Shown here: positions 10,371 to 21,904 of the stretch, piece by piece
Position numbering within the stretch: the first letter of the stretch is position 1
How the letters are laid out: each line of letters starts with the position of its first letter
From: Lineus longissimus
Lineage: Eukaryota; Nemertea; Pilidiophora; Heteronemertea; Lineidae
NCBI RefSeq assembly: GCF_910592395.1
Contig: NC_088323.1
Location: 8,310,001 to 8,374,000 of the forward strand
Length of the DNA stretch: 64,000 nucleotides
Reading direction: 5' to 3'
Translations under genes and position numbers: made by a program
Notes under the pieces: generated by a model
What the model was told of the DNA's origin: nothing
Seen by the model: only the letters and a program-made list of their open reading frames with translations
Databases searched by the model: none

Positions 10371-11536
10371 TCAGAATGGTGGTGTCCCCCCAGATGACGA
10401 CATCTTCCACGGATCAAGATAGCCTTGCCATAGTGCTGTCTATATCGGGTGATCTAAAAAAAACGGGACACTCTGAAAAAAAGTTCACTGAAGCGGATTT
10501 AAAACGAAAAATTGTGGGAAGTTGGTTCAAAATTTCCCTTGGATGAAGTGAGAAGAAGCACTTCAACACGAAAAAAATATATGCCTACCGCATAGTTGAG
10601 GTAAAAGGAGGTCATTGAGCACCTGCTCAAATAAGGCAGTTATTCATATCCACTGAAATCGCATTTTTGGACTTACATTCTTGACATTAGTACTATATCA
10701 GTGATATAACCCTAGCATATTGAAATTTTAATTGCTTACTTGCAATATCCAAAGCTAGATCGGGGCTGAATTTAAACATATCGATGGAAAAGTGACTGCG
10801 CAATTGAACTTTCAAAACGGGACTTTTTTTGGATCACCAGATATATATATACTGCAGGCAAATTTGCTTAAAATTGGCATTTATAGTTTGTACTATATAT
10901 TCTTTAGTTTTGTACTCGACAGGTAGTTACACGATTAAAGCTTTCAAAATTATGAAAAAAAGGAGTAGGCCTTGAGTGATGCTAACTTATAAATTTATCA
11001 GCAGGATTTCTTTGTTTATTTATGCTTCCAATGATTGTTACCAGTGCCATAGTTTTTATTATCTTAAAGGCGAACTGATATTTATAATATTTGAGAAATA
11101 ACTCTCGTAAAGCTTCCCCACTCTGATGTGTGCATCAATTTTTGTTAACACTTCCGATCCTGGAACAGTTTTATGTGTTTTCCTGTATTTCCCTGGAACA
11201 TTTCAGCAATTATCGTGCAGTTAAGATATAAAGGGTTAAAATACTTCCATCGTGCATAAAGACGTACTAGTATGTCATCCGACGTCGACGACATCACACC
11301 TGGCACACCCAAGAGAGTTGTCATTATGAGCCATGGATTATACTCAGTCCGATCCTACATGGAAGAAAAGGGCACTCTTTCATGTTTGAAAGTTTTCTAG
11401 GTATGGCGTTATCCTTCGTAACTGAAAACATCCCACTGGGCGGCTTGCATGACAAATACCGCAGTTTTTTGCAGTGTAACATTTTATCGTAATGTTAATC
11501 ATTATCATTAACAAATGTTAAAAGTGTTAGTTCACC
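10371..11536. other. No gene recognised
   Basis: AT-rich non-coding DNA. It contains the inverted copy (11156-11214) of the dispersed repeat at 4891-4962 and nothing else I can identify. Confidence 0.4.
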
Positions 11537-11692
11537 TATGGACGTAGCTAGATGGGTGGGGGGGGGGGGGGGGGCAGGGGGGGCAAGTACTCCCAGACGT
11601 CACCAAAATATATGTTTTTCACCCAAAAATTGTGATTTTGCCTCCAAGAGCGCCTTTTGCACTCCCAAGGCCACAAGCTAGCTACGCCCCTG
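11537..11692. mobile_element. Small MITE with GTAGCTAG termini and a long G run
   Basis: GGACGTAGCTAG at the left and CTAGCTACGCCCCTG at the right are inverted repeats. A run of about 18 G lies just inside the left end. A relative occurs at 38554-38685. TIRs of the form CAGGGGCGTAGC are common in hAT-type MITEs. No clear target duplication is seen here. Confidence 0.55.
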
Positions 11693-13455
11693 GATGTACT
11701 TCAGAAATAGTAAGTAGAAAAAATAAATTGTATGTTTGTTTGGTATTGGTTTGAGGTAGGGGAATTTGAGAATTCAAAAGATTGCTTTATTTTCATACAT
11801 GATTGGATTCATCACTAACATTCTGTTTAGAGTGTTTCGCTGATCTACTCAATAGATGACAGGACAGAATGAGCTGATACATTGGTCATGCCCGCTATTT
11901 TAAAATTATCCTGCACATCAGTGTGTTTCTTGTTTGTCTGGAGTGTCGGCAAGCGTACCAGGCATGCATGCACTGTTGCGTAATGGTAGCATGACAGATG
12001 CAATCCTGACATCTGGTGAGTATATCAGGTATTAACTTCGAGTATCATGGCTTCTCATTCCTTCAAAAACACTTCTGTTATGGTGCTAGCCATGACGGAT
12101 TACCGACTCCTAATGAAGAAATCGGGAATACTGGAGGAATTTTGCGTATGATAAACGACTATTTTTTTACTGATACTATAACATCGGTATTTGCAACATA
12201 GACAGGCTATTCACGCCGAGCTCCGTTGTCCGATACACCAAATAAAACTTGGAATCAACGCAGAATAACTCTGCATCTCGTAACGGAGTCCTTTTTGCAA
12301 TTTAGGTCACGTTTAATAAATTAATTACTGATTAGTCGTCTAAAGCGCGCAAATTTCGAATTTTCGTTTTTTTCTTCAGGTTACCTTTTGAAAGTTGAAA
12401 AAAACTCTGTTATGTGAAAGCCAAAGCGTATCCGATGTGAATGCAACTACAACTTCTGAATGCAATGTTCCAAAAAAGGGCAGTAGGAAGATGAATTTTG
12501 TCAGCAATGCATTTGTATTAGTTATTAGCCAAATTCAGAGGCATCTTTTAAAATCTTTTGTGCTTCTTACTTATCAAACATACATCTAGCTATTCGGATG
12601 GAGTCGAAACTTCCTCGTGATACCTGGCAGTAATTGAATGTTTAAGTCACGATGCCCCGCCTATTTTGGTAATCCGACACCTTAAAGCCTTCAGTTTAAT
12701 CGAGGTCGCCATGTTTTGTCAGGATGGCTCACCTATTCGAAAGTAAGCTCTTTTTTATTTCCGTCCTTTCAGTCAAGTCCAAATAGCATAATATTGATAT
12801 TGTTTTGTGAAAATTGTCATCTTGATTCTTTTAAGAGAACGCCATATAGGATAGTGCAGTCCAGAGTTGGGGAGAACATAACGGCCAATAAGGAACGCTT
12901 GTTGAGTTGTTATACAACTGTCCAGTCCTTCTTGTGATTTGCATCTGTTGTTCATTAATAATGTTCATCACATCTTCGAACATGTTTATGTATAGAAATA
13001 AAGTTTATCTTTTAACGAAAGAGTGGTTTTGAAACTCACCTTATGTTTCATGGCTAATAAAGCCATTTCTTTAGGAGATTAGCGTGGTGATAGCTGCCGC
13101 AGTCATTAAAAGCTGCCGCAGTCATTAAAACAAATATATATAGAGAGCTGCAGTCTCAAAGTGCTCTTGAAGACAAACGCACATGGGTCCAGTATTGGTA
13201 CTTGTTACAGAAAGACCGCATTAGGACCTTTTGCAATTGATAGATCTTCAGTCTCAATGTGCTCTTGAAGACAAGCACAATCCGCAGCAAGGTTAACTTC
13301 GTAGTATGGTACTTGGTACTTGATGACAGCAATGGGTACCACCTAAGGTACTCACTTCAAAGTACCTGAAATTAAACCGGTCTAGCTAACTCAGAAATGA
13401 CAACAATCTTTCATGAGACTACCGTATTTTTCGGTACTAACCTGGTACTACCTGA
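11693..13455. other. No gene recognised; small direct repeats
   Basis: Only weak open frames. A 19-base unit (AGCTGCCGCAGTCATTAAA) is tandemly doubled at 13092-13129. The word CAGTCTCAA.GTGCTCTTGAAGACAA occurs twice (about 13150 and 13250). Confidence 0.4.
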
Positions 13456-13797
13456 GTGTGCTGTACCCCTTGGCGCGATATTCCTATCACTGATGGGCAA
13501 GGGAAGTTCACGGTAATTCCTTCAACTCAAAAGGATGGTACATTCTCTTCTGAGACCACATCAAAAAATTATTATGGTACTAAATTTGTTAACATGATAA
13601 AAGAAATGACTGCATCTGATGAAGCACCTATTGGTGGCAGTCAACCAGCACCTATAATGGAAAGCACAGCACCAAGAAGACAACCTCAATTAGCAACAGT
13701 AACTCGTGCAACAGTAGACCGTGAAACACGGACAGTAATTGATGAGGTAAAAAGTTCAAACCAACCACTCGATAAGATAGTTGACAACTGGTAAATG
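13456..13797 (+). CDS. Unrecognised open frame next to retroelement remnants
   Basis: An open frame of about 110 codons, rich in Ser, Thr, Pro and Ala, with no motif I recognise. It lies directly before a Penelope-type endonuclease fragment and a Polinton polymerase fragment, so it is probably part of a decayed mobile element. It could also be chance. Confidence 0.2.
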
Positions 13798-13799
13798 CC

Positions 13800-14060
13800 C
13801 AGGTAACAATACAACGGAGCCCAAAGGGACGGTGTACAAGATAAACTGTTCCTGTGATGCTTCGTACATAGGAGAAACAAAAAGGCCACAATACAGAAAT
13901 GTGACATGAAATCAGCTATATCAGAACACTTGTTAACAACCTTGACCACAAAATCCTCTGGAACTCAGTTGAAAGGATTTGTTCAAATATGGAGAACATT
14001 AGTGTCACAAAAATGCATGAAGCAATTCAGATAGGAAGGATTAGACCCCTAAGGACCCTG
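13800..14060 (+). pseudogene. Penelope-like element GIY-YIG endonuclease remnant
   Basis: The frame around 13830-13890 reads VYKINCSCDASYIGETKRP, the hallmark start of the GIY-YIG endonuclease at the C terminus of Penelope-like retroelements (Cys-x-Cys then YIGETxR). After frame loss, about 13940-14045 reads HKILWNSVERIC followed by MHEAIQIGR, matching the later part of that domain (family form HxIDW...KEAI.I). A stop codon and at least one frameshift separate the two parts, and no reverse transcriptase is seen upstream. In life this domain nicks target DNA for retrotransposition; this copy is dead. Confidence 0.65.
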
Positions 14061-14232
14061 CTTCTAGCTGAATTATTTGAGAAATTCACGAATGTCAATT
14101 TAGACTACTTTCAGATTGATCATTGCCACGCTTACTCGGCACCTGGCCTAACCTGTCAATTAAGCTGGTTTGAAATACACTGAAATAAATATCGAACTTC
14201 TGACAGACTCCAACATCTTACTTACTTTTAAA

Positions 14233-14951
14233 AGGCAATAAGCGGAGGTATTTCAGGTGTGATGGGAACAAGAGACATCAAGATCGATGACCACCACAAG
14301 CTTCTCTACATCGACGCAAATAACCTCTATGGTTGGGCAACGATGGCACCTCAACCGCACGGCAGTTTTGAAATGATCGAAACAAACTTTGAAATCATAA
14401 CTGAAGAACAATTCCTAAAAACAGTGAAGTTGGCTTTTTCTTAGAGGTCAACTTGGCTTACCCCGAAAACATCAAGTTCGAATCAAAGAACTTCCCATTC
14501 TTCCCGGAGTCTCTCTTCCTAGATGATGATGTACTTTCTCAGTACTTACCAGAGAGAGTTATTGGGAGATGAAAAAAGATCTAATGTAGAATAGTTGATC
14601 CTGACACAAATGGATAAGACTAACTACATAGTGCATTACAGGATTCTACAGTTTTACTTAAAGCAAGGTATGGTACTGAAGAAGGTTCATTCTGTAATCC
14701 GTTTCAAGCAGTCAAAGTGTTTGACGTCCTACATTAATTTCAACACTAAAAAAAGGATGGATTCTAAGACTGATTTCGAGAAAGACTACTTTAAATTGAT
14801 GAACAACGCTTTCTACAGTAAAACTTGTGAGAACATACGGAAAAAGTCGGGAAATGAATTGGTCACAGATGGAGAAAGAGCTAGTGGCTTTTGCATTGAT
14901 ACAAAAACTGTCGGGGAGAACGGTTCCTCGGGGTCACCACAAACTACATGA
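14233..14951 (+). pseudogene. Polinton/Maverick protein-primed DNA polymerase B remnant
   Basis: The frame at 14233-14444 contains KLLYIDANNLYGWATMAPQP, matching the polymerase motif A region of the protein-primed family B polymerases of Polintons. A shifted frame continues with EVNLAYPENIKF and FPFFPESL (about 14435-14570). The frame at 14595-14951 carries YINFNTKKRMDSKTDFEKDY and KLMNNAFYSKT, the conserved motif B region (family form KLMNN.FYGKT). Frameshifts and stops break it into three pieces, and the exonuclease part, the C terminus and other Polinton genes are absent, so this is an old fragment. Confidence 0.75.
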
Positions 14952-15834
14952 CGACGGTTGCTTGTAAGTTCTCTCTTATCTAGTTATTCAGTTATTCAGT
15001 TTATCAGCTTTTATTATGAACTTCTGGCAAAAACAGTTAAGCTGGTAGAACAGAAAATTCGGAAAGTTTTGCAGCATGAATTTTTCACACGTGCATGACC
15101 TACCCTTCAGGTATAAAAGGGTCCAAAAATCAATGCATGATCATCAATGTATGTCATAGGCGCATTCTAAAGAAGCCGAAAACTTTGAGTGTTTTGACCT
15201 TGATCTCATTTTCTCATATCGTTCTGACCAAAGGTACGGTGTGGTATTGTCAATGTTACCAGCTCCAGCCGGTCGACAATTCGCCATGTCTACAGCAGGG
15301 TCACAGTTGTTGGGTCTTCATAGCTTTGCAACTTCTCTGCTGCTTATGAACTAGTTCTACCTCGGCCCTGGGCCAAAGAAACTGTCGGAGAAATATTCAA
15401 ACAGAAACAACGGTATGACAAGATGAAGACGCGCCGAAACGCTGATGGTGCGGGGAGTAAGTAATAGGTAGCAGCTGGGTTGTTGTTGCGGCTGGGGATC
15501 GTGGAAAGAATCAAACAGCGAATCGGCAGAGGCACTGCACTTGGTGTTTTGACAACTAAACCGAAGTATCTTCTGAAAAAACAAAGACATTTGGTAAGAG
15601 ATAACAAAGTGATCACACTGTTACAGTTTGGTGAAAAGAGTTCAGCCAAGTACCTTTGGCCAGATATATCAGAAAATCACTTCAAATGAGACACGATTAT
15701 TGATGGGCAGATATAATTCAATTGTCTAAGGGTCGATAACCTTTCAATTTAGTTCTGAGCACTTGAAAATCTAAACTTTCTCCATATGACGGTTTTAACA
15801 TTATCTATCCAAGATGTTAGAATACACTGGAACT
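14952..15834. other. No gene recognised
   Basis: Open frames on both strands between 15344 and 15690 overlap each other and show no motif. This may be further decayed element DNA belonging to the Polinton fragment. Confidence 0.35.
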
Positions 15835-16011
15835 ACAGTAGAACCTCTCCATTAAGGACACATTCCGGACTGACAAGTGCTGTCCTTATTAGAATGGGGT
15901 CCTGATTAGTGAAGTCAAATTCAATGGAAACAACCAATTTTCGACCAAAACTAGTGTCCTTAATAGAGAGGTTGTTCTTAATTAATAGGTGTCTGCTAAA
16001 GGGGTTCCTCT
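15835..16011. mobile_element. Short MITE with pogo/Tigger-like ends
   Basis: The left end CAGTAGAACCTCTCCATTAA and AAGGACAC is mirrored by GTCCTTAATAGAGAGGTTG near 15955-15973. A degenerate end (AGGTGTCTGCTAAAGGGGTT) follows. This end type belongs to a widespread family of short mariner/pogo-related elements. No protein is encoded. Confidence 0.55.
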
Positions 16012-16820
16012 AAGGCCTTATATTCCAGTAATTCCAACATAGCATTAAATCCTCTTCATTTGCGTGGTCAAAATGAGCTTGAGGTAAAAGATGATCCGTT
16101 TCCCAATATGCCCCGTAGTTTTCCCAGTTCATATTTTTATCAAACTGAAATTCGAGCCAGTTGTACAACACGTCTTAAGTACAATCAAGATAGTTTTCAA
16201 TTTGTAATGTTTTCTGCTTTCTTGCAATGCACCTTGATAATATGGCTGTTGATTGTCTAGATTTTCGAAAAGATGCATCTTTCATTTTTCTTTTTTTTCA
16301 TGTATTTATTTGAACATTTTTACAATTGTATATATGACCATCGCTAGTATCTGATTTTCTAAAAAAATTGTTCATGATCATGAACAAGTTCGAATTTTGT
16401 ATCGTTATAGATAAGATAACTATTGTCTCTAAATACATGCAGGTACCGGGGAACATAGGTATGAGCCCATTTAAGACTGATAACACTTATTTCCTTGTCT
16501 TCAGACAAAATATACTTAAAGGCCATAACTCAAGGTTTTTTGCCATTTTCTGCTGTAAGACGATTTCAAAAGTGTACCTGACACTTTATACAATACAGAA
16601 AACCAAATGCAATTAGCTCCATCCATTTTGAAGATATAGCCAATTATGTGTTTGACAACTTGATTACCTAATCAGGCTAGCAACTGGCTTGTTAGAGCCA
16701 GGCGGCGGGTTCAGCAAAAGTTGTGATGTAGATCAGGCTATCTGTACATGTCATGCAATCATAAAAGCAGGAGGGCCTTAATTAATTATGCACACCTGGA
16801 ATTAATGTGTTTCATCCACT
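16012..16820. other. No gene recognised
   Basis: AT-rich sequence without coding signs. It would hold the 5' region and promoter of the THAP gene if that gene is real, but I see no clear core promoter. Confidence 0.35.
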
Positions 16821-17168
16821 ATGGTGTATTGTGTGGCTCCGAATTGTGTCAAGGATAGCACAAAGAACAATCGAATGACGGATGGGACCCATTTTCATGA
16901 ATTTCCAAAGCCAGTTGAACGAGAGAGGAGGAAGCTGTGGATTCGGAAGTGCAAACGTTTGGAGTGTTGGAAGCCTGGGCCTTCGGCCAAACTTTGCAGT
17001 GATCACTTTATCGATGCGGATTATCACATGAAGCCGGATATCTGCATCCAACTGAATATTAAATGCCACTTGTTAAAAACAGCTGTTCCATCTGTATTCG
17101 ATTTGACCAACCCCACTTACATGCGACAGCCTCCAAAGGAACGTTCGTTGGCCAAAAAAAAAACGTAA
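16821..17168 (+). CDS. THAP-domain zinc-finger protein (115 aa frame)
   Basis: The frame starts ATGGTGTATTGT and encodes a complete THAP domain, a C2CH zinc-coordinating DNA-binding module. It shows MVYCVAPNC at the N terminus (the C-x4-C pair), FHEFP about residue 29, RRKLWIRKC, WKPGPSAKLCSDHF (the C-x2-H pair at about residue 58-62) and the closing TAVPSVF near residue 90, all in order. The domain is about 90 residues, the usual length. After it only a short basic tail is read before TAA at 17166. Most THAP proteins are longer, so this is either a single-domain protein, the first exon of a spliced gene, or a domesticated or decayed P-element-like N terminus. THAP proteins bind DNA in the nucleus. 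The intact frame argues for recent or present function. Confidence 0.75.
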   Translation: MVYCVAPNCVKDSTKNNRMTDGTHFHEFPKPVERERRKLWIRKCKRLECWKPGPSAKLCSDHFIDADYHMKPDICIQLNIKCHLLKTAVPSVFDLTNPTYMRQPPKERSLAKKKT

Positions 17169-17169
17169 A

Positions 17170-17297
17170 CTCTCATTATGATCTAGTGATATTAATGGCT
17201 CGAACATGTACGGCTCAACGTTTAAATATCCTTCTGTATCGACCAAAACATCCTCAAATTCACTGCTCTCACTCTCTGAACTGTATGCGGAAGCCAT
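17170..17297 (-). CDS. Candidate first coding exon of an acidic protein with VEPYMFEP motif
   Basis: On the minus strand an ATG in strong context (AAGATGGCTTCC, 17297) opens MASAYSSESESSEFEDVLVD, then VEPYMFEPL. An acidic, Ser-rich start followed by (I/V)xPYxFEP is, from memory, typical of invertebrate proteins annotated as P2X7-C-terminal-like. After FEPL the frame loses character, so an exon end near 17200 is likely, but I cannot fix the donor. It converges on the 3' end of the THAP frame, 37 bases away. Alternative: a chance frame. Confidence 0.35.
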
Positions 17298-17429
17298 CTT
17301 GCTTTGTTCTGACTGGCCTGATCTACGTCATCAAAAAATCCCTAGCGGCCACATGTGGAACTAATCTAAAGTTGTGTGTGGTGGGAAATTCAAATAGTTT
17401 AAAATTGAAAATTGAAATAACTAAATAAT

Positions 17430-18100
17430 GACTTTATCATTAGAATTTTTTTAATGTCTGGGATCTTGTTTTTTTAACCCTCAACATATTTCATGAGTAT
17501 CAAGCATGCTTTCAAACCTAGATATATGGCCTTTAATTGGGCCATGACTCCTCAATAGCGAGAAACAAAGGAAAACAATAAATGTATGTCTGAAACGCTA
17601 CACCGACAAATGACTGACATTATCAAGCACATGTAGCATTTTACATGGCACTACTCAGTTGGGACGGCTATTTTGCTATTTCTAGCTCAACACGATGTTG
17701 ACATAGACTGGTTCCTGTGAGATTGCACATGTTCTCAAGGTAAAATTTCGAGGGAAAAAATCTCAAACAAAAGCAACAACGACAGCCTATATTCATATAA
17801 AATATAGAAATAGTTGTCATTTGGCTTTCTCAAGGTGATGCGTAGAAATGTGATGTGTATGAAAATTTGTTTTCACCATCGTTAATATTGAAGTTACAAG
17901 GCATAAAGGTGGAATTTTTCAAATTCTGTGTTGACATACATGATGTCTCATGCATTGAGCTGCATCAGTCTATGCATGACTGTATGTCGAGACGACATTG
18001 AAACTTGGCCAGATGTATTCTACAAGTGACAAGATATTCAGAACGCATAGGTTTGTGTGAGAGTCAAAGTGAGAGTGAGATACTGCCAGGTCTACAGCCG
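17430..18100. other. No gene recognised
   Basis: Non-coding. A stretch at 17583-17650 (GTATGTCTGAAACGCTACAC, then AAATGACTGACAT and AGCACATGTAGCAT) recurs near 32935-32995, so a dispersed repeat is present. Confidence 0.4.
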
Positions 18101-18557
18101 CTGGAACAGTTATGACTTTTGAACACCCACTTTCCCGGTTTTCCCGACAGAGGCGCCACTGTCTAAGCTTGAAAAACATGCGCAGTACAACAGTCGTTGT
18201 AGTATGCACCGAGCATTATCCGTGAGTTATATGAAAAAAATATCTAGATAAAAAAGATGTATTTTGGCATAAAGAATACAATACAATACATGCAAGGTAT
18301 GGATAAGTAAACATTAAAAAAAGTATTGCTACCTTGGAGAGCGACCATAATGAAATCCTTATAACGGGGATAAAAGTTGGATATGTTTTGTGTATTCTTT
18401 ATGCCAAATACATCTTTTTATTTATTTATTTTTTTCATATAACTCACGGATAACGCTCGGTGCATACAACAGCGACTGTTGTCACACTTTTCACGATTAG
18501 ACAGTGGCTGGAAAACCAGGCAAGTGGGTGTTCAAAAGTCATAACCTGCTGGAACAG
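18101..18557. repeat. Large imperfect palindrome (foldback element)
   Basis: The left arm (CTGGAACAG..TTATGACTTTTGAACACCCACTT at 18101, TATGCACCGAGC, ACTCACGGAT complement, ATGTATTTTGGCATAAAGAAT) is mirrored by the right arm (ATTCTTTATGCCAAATACAT, AACTCACGGATAACGCTCGG, TGTTCAAAAGTCATAACCTG ending at 18557). Arms are about 180 bases, with a loop of about 100 bases that has no coding capacity. This is the structure of a foldback MITE. Confidence 0.75.
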
Positions 18558-20120
18558 GGGTATGTATGAAATGAAGTCGCATCATTTTTGGAGGCAGGTA
18601 GGCCAGGCCTCCGCACCGGCTAGTGAGACCTAAGTTAAAATCATGCCATGAACGGGAGGCAAGGTTGATTGAATCCAGGCTATGCAATCCGATGATGCCA
18701 AATCCAGCGTCCAGCATCTAGAATCCGAAATCTTGAGTCCAGCATTTATCAACTACCATGTTCAGGTGAGCATCAAGAATGCTATCCTATATGCAATCTA
18801 ACCTGGATCATAGAAATAGCAGTCGTGTAGCCGTTATGTAATGAAACTTGGACAACAGGGTGTGCTAACATATCAAACTCAAAGACTTTGAAAAGGAAGA
18901 AGATGCAAGCTGAAACCTCCAAACACATTCTTTCAATTTCAACTTTCCCAACATCATGAATTACTAGCAATTGCCCGTATAATTTGTAACTTGTTGTAAC
19001 TTGTATAATTTGCCACGGCCTAACCAGCCCTAAATTTTTCAAGTTCTAGTATTTCCAGTGGGTAAGTAGGAATAGCACCACCATAAAGCCCTTCATAGCA
19101 GGGTGTCAAAGGACCACTCATATATGACATAAGTTGTTGCGTAGGGAAGTATTCAGGCTGGGGAATGTGGCCACGTCTATGCTTGGGCGGTGTGACATTT
19201 CGGTTGAACGTTTGCCGAAACACAGTTAACAATCATGGACAATTGTTAATGGGGAAGACCTAGGCGCTTTGGTTGTCCCCATTACTATAATATACTCTCG
19301 AGCAATTTTTTTAACAAAATGGTATGCGATCATCTTTCGAGCCTCGTTTGGAGCAAATTACATGAAACGACTGTCGTTCCCATTTAGAAGCAGTCATTGG
19401 ACAGGACCAAGGACTTTTAGAAGAACCAACTTTATTGATTAAATTACTGACATCATTTATGTTTCATGGCTAAAACTCTTCTTAGGAGAGAATACTTTTT
19501 GACACTGTCACATCTCAATTTCATAGAATTGTGAAAGTAACCACGCCCATCGTGTTCACGGTCAAATTAATACCTCATGTGTATTAGAAGCGACAGTTAC
19601 ATCGTGAAATCCCGTCAAAAGAATAACCAATAATTCCATAACCTAATAAAAACCACAGACATTCATAACAGGCTATCTTCAGGATATATTACGACTTTCA
19701 TAATCGGCCGTTCTTCTAGAAACACTCACTCCAACTGTATCAACCCTAATATGGACTTACAAAATTTACGAGGCCGCGGCTGCCGCAAATTATACAAGTA
19801 GGTACTGTATACCGGTACTGGCTATTTAAAACATAATATGCTGATTAGATACTTTTAACTGAAACAACTTCTCCCTGAAAATTTAACCAAAAGTTTAAAA
19901 GCGTGTTCCATATACACGTAGAGTCCTTTTGGGATGTCAAGGTTTGGAGAAGCATAACCAATACACCCAATGTGAAGATGAGACTAGACGAACGGTTGGC
20001 ATGCCGTCGCAGTCATTGAACATGTATGAAATCCAATGGGATAATTGTCCTGTAACTTTTCATCATCAGAAACTGGCCTTTATGCACTCAAATACGTTTT
20101 GGTGGAGCCCTGCAACTTAC
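18558..20120. other. No clear gene; dispersed repeat copy
   Basis: Holds the second copy (18655-18722) of the repeat at 5028-5095. A Pro/Tyr-rich open frame on the minus strand (about 19020-19232) has no ATG or splice support. It could be a later exon of the candidate gene at 20121-20295, but no acceptor in a matching phase was found. Confidence 0.3.
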
Positions 20121-20295
20121 TTATGAGCACGTCGTTGATGTTGAGGATCAAGTCGTGTGTTGGCGATTGTTTTGGAGTAGGCCTATATGTCCGATCAAAT
20201 CCCCGCGACAAATCTGTAAAGACTGCATTGACAATCTTGGCGTTTTCTAGTATGATATGACATTCCGATGGGATTTGAACAGAATCTGTGAACAT
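20121..20295 (-). CDS. Candidate first coding exon of an unknown protein
   Basis: On the minus strand an ATG in near-ideal context (CCCACCATG at 20295) opens 58 codons that read like real protein (SVQIPSECHIILENAKIVNA, then FTDLSRGFDRTYRPTPKQ, ending DLILNINDVLI). They are followed by a consensus splice donor, ATAA|GTAAGT, at 20121/20120. Both ends are as expected for a first exon. No family is recognised and no second exon is confirmed downstream, so the gene remains hypothetical. Confidence 0.35.
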
Positions 20296-20664
20296 GGTGG
20301 GACTACGTAGTTGCCGTTATATTGTATATGTACTTAAGTTGTCCGTTTTGGAGTTGTAGTAACCACTTGGCGTATATATTGGTGTTGGTCGTTGCTGGGA
20401 ATCTATTTTACATTAGTTTATTAAACTGATAACAGGCGGCGCGCGCGTGTCATGTCGGCCTGGCTTTGTCGGTTTCTTCGTTTTTAAAGTAAAATTATCC
20501 TCAAATTAAATTTAACAGTACGTATAAAGTAAAACAAATCTGCGCGATCAGAACAGCCATATTTTGCAAGTTTGTGCTTATTACAGAAAGTGCGATTAAC
20601 TAATATATGTGTATATTCACTTAAAAACGATAAGAATCACGGAAAAAATAAGGAAAGAAAATTT

Positions 20665-20730
20665 GACCGCTGCGGGTTTCGAACTCGCGTCGCTGGCATT
20701 TAAGGCCAGTGCACTAGACCACCAGAATTC
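20665..20730 (-). repeat. tRNA-like sequence (Leu-type anticodon TAA), probably not functional
   Basis: On the minus strand TGGTCTAGTG (box A), CTGGC-CTTAAAT-GCCAG (perfect 5-bp anticodon stem, seven-base loop, anticodon TAA) and GCGAGTTCGAAACCCGC (box B and T arm) follow in tRNA order. No 5' acceptor strand pairs with AGCGGTC at the 3' side, and the variable region is very short for tRNA-Leu. A tRNA-derived repeat or pseudogene is most likely. Confidence 0.45.
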
Positions 20731-21904
20731 ATAGAGCTCCTCGGGGAATCTTGCTTTTATAACTCAGGTGCCGGGCTTAGATGGCGGCACCGTCTATTGT
20801 TTAGCATGTCAGCCTGGCCAGCTATTCATACAAAAAACCACACGATCTCACGATGTTCATACAAAAAAACACACGCAAAACATATTTTGCGCTAAATATG
20901 GATTGGAGACGTAGCTGGGTGGTTTCATGGGTAAAAGCTACATGCACATACGAAAAATTAGGATATTCCATCCAGCGGTAAGGCGGAGGTAGACATACAG
21001 AGAAATTTACCAGTTCAAGTATTGTGGTCGAGCTATACCCATGTGCCGCAAAATGGCCCAACTTCAACTCGTGATAATTCATTGATGACAATGATTCAGA
21101 AAAAAAAATGGTACAGAAAGTTACGTATGAAGCATCTAAGTGAACTTTCCCCCTATATAACTCGATCGTATTTCTGGATTACCCAGAAAAATGACTTTTT
21201 GGAAGGTCAAAATATAACATTGATTAATTTTATGTCAACATGCAATGTCGCATCAAAGCAATATCTGTTGGAAAGGACGCAGCCATTCCCAGCGCATGTC
21301 CGTATAACCGCCGATTATTTAAAAAATATAATCATGCATATGATTAACAAAGTATAGCTTTTACTCCACATAATTTCTCTATTTCGGAAATTTTGCGGAA
21401 ATCTACTTGAACACCCCAAAATCCACCGTTAATACGGACAAGATCCAGTTGGTTAACAGGACATTTCCATTTTCAAAATTTGAACACTGTTTTACAAAAG
21501 TGGAGAAAAACTGCTTGTCATTTTGAAACTTTATCATTCAAGTCAGTTTGTTAACTATTAACGACACGAGCCCACTGGAGTGCGTTTCGAAATAATATGC
21601 GCAAATCAGCGGACCACTGAAAACCGAGGCCTATGATTGCTGTCACATTTCAGGGTTGTGGATGAGCATTAATAAAAGCTTATCGCGTGTGTAAATTCAC
21701 CTATAACACATCGTGGAGTATGAAAAGTCCTATCAGCCAAAACATCAATGAATTTCTTCATGCAACAAAATCTTGCATACTTTTTAAAGGTGGAATGCAC
21801 CGATGTTCTAGTCCAGCTTAGATGTGAAGAGTTAAACCAGATTCGTAAATTAGTAAATTACCATTAGAGAGAAATATAGGCCCATCCGTATACTTTTTTT
21901 TTCT
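20731..21904. other. No gene recognised
   Basis: AT-rich non-coding sequence, with open frames too short and featureless to support. Confidence 0.35.

Noticed and set aside
19020-19232. Last exon of the gene starting at 20295
   Set aside because: The frame looks protein-like, but no acceptor in the required phase joins it to the donor at 20121.
20665-20730. Functional tRNA-Leu(TAA) gene
   Set aside because: The anticodon and T arms look good, but there is no pairing acceptor stem and no long variable arm.
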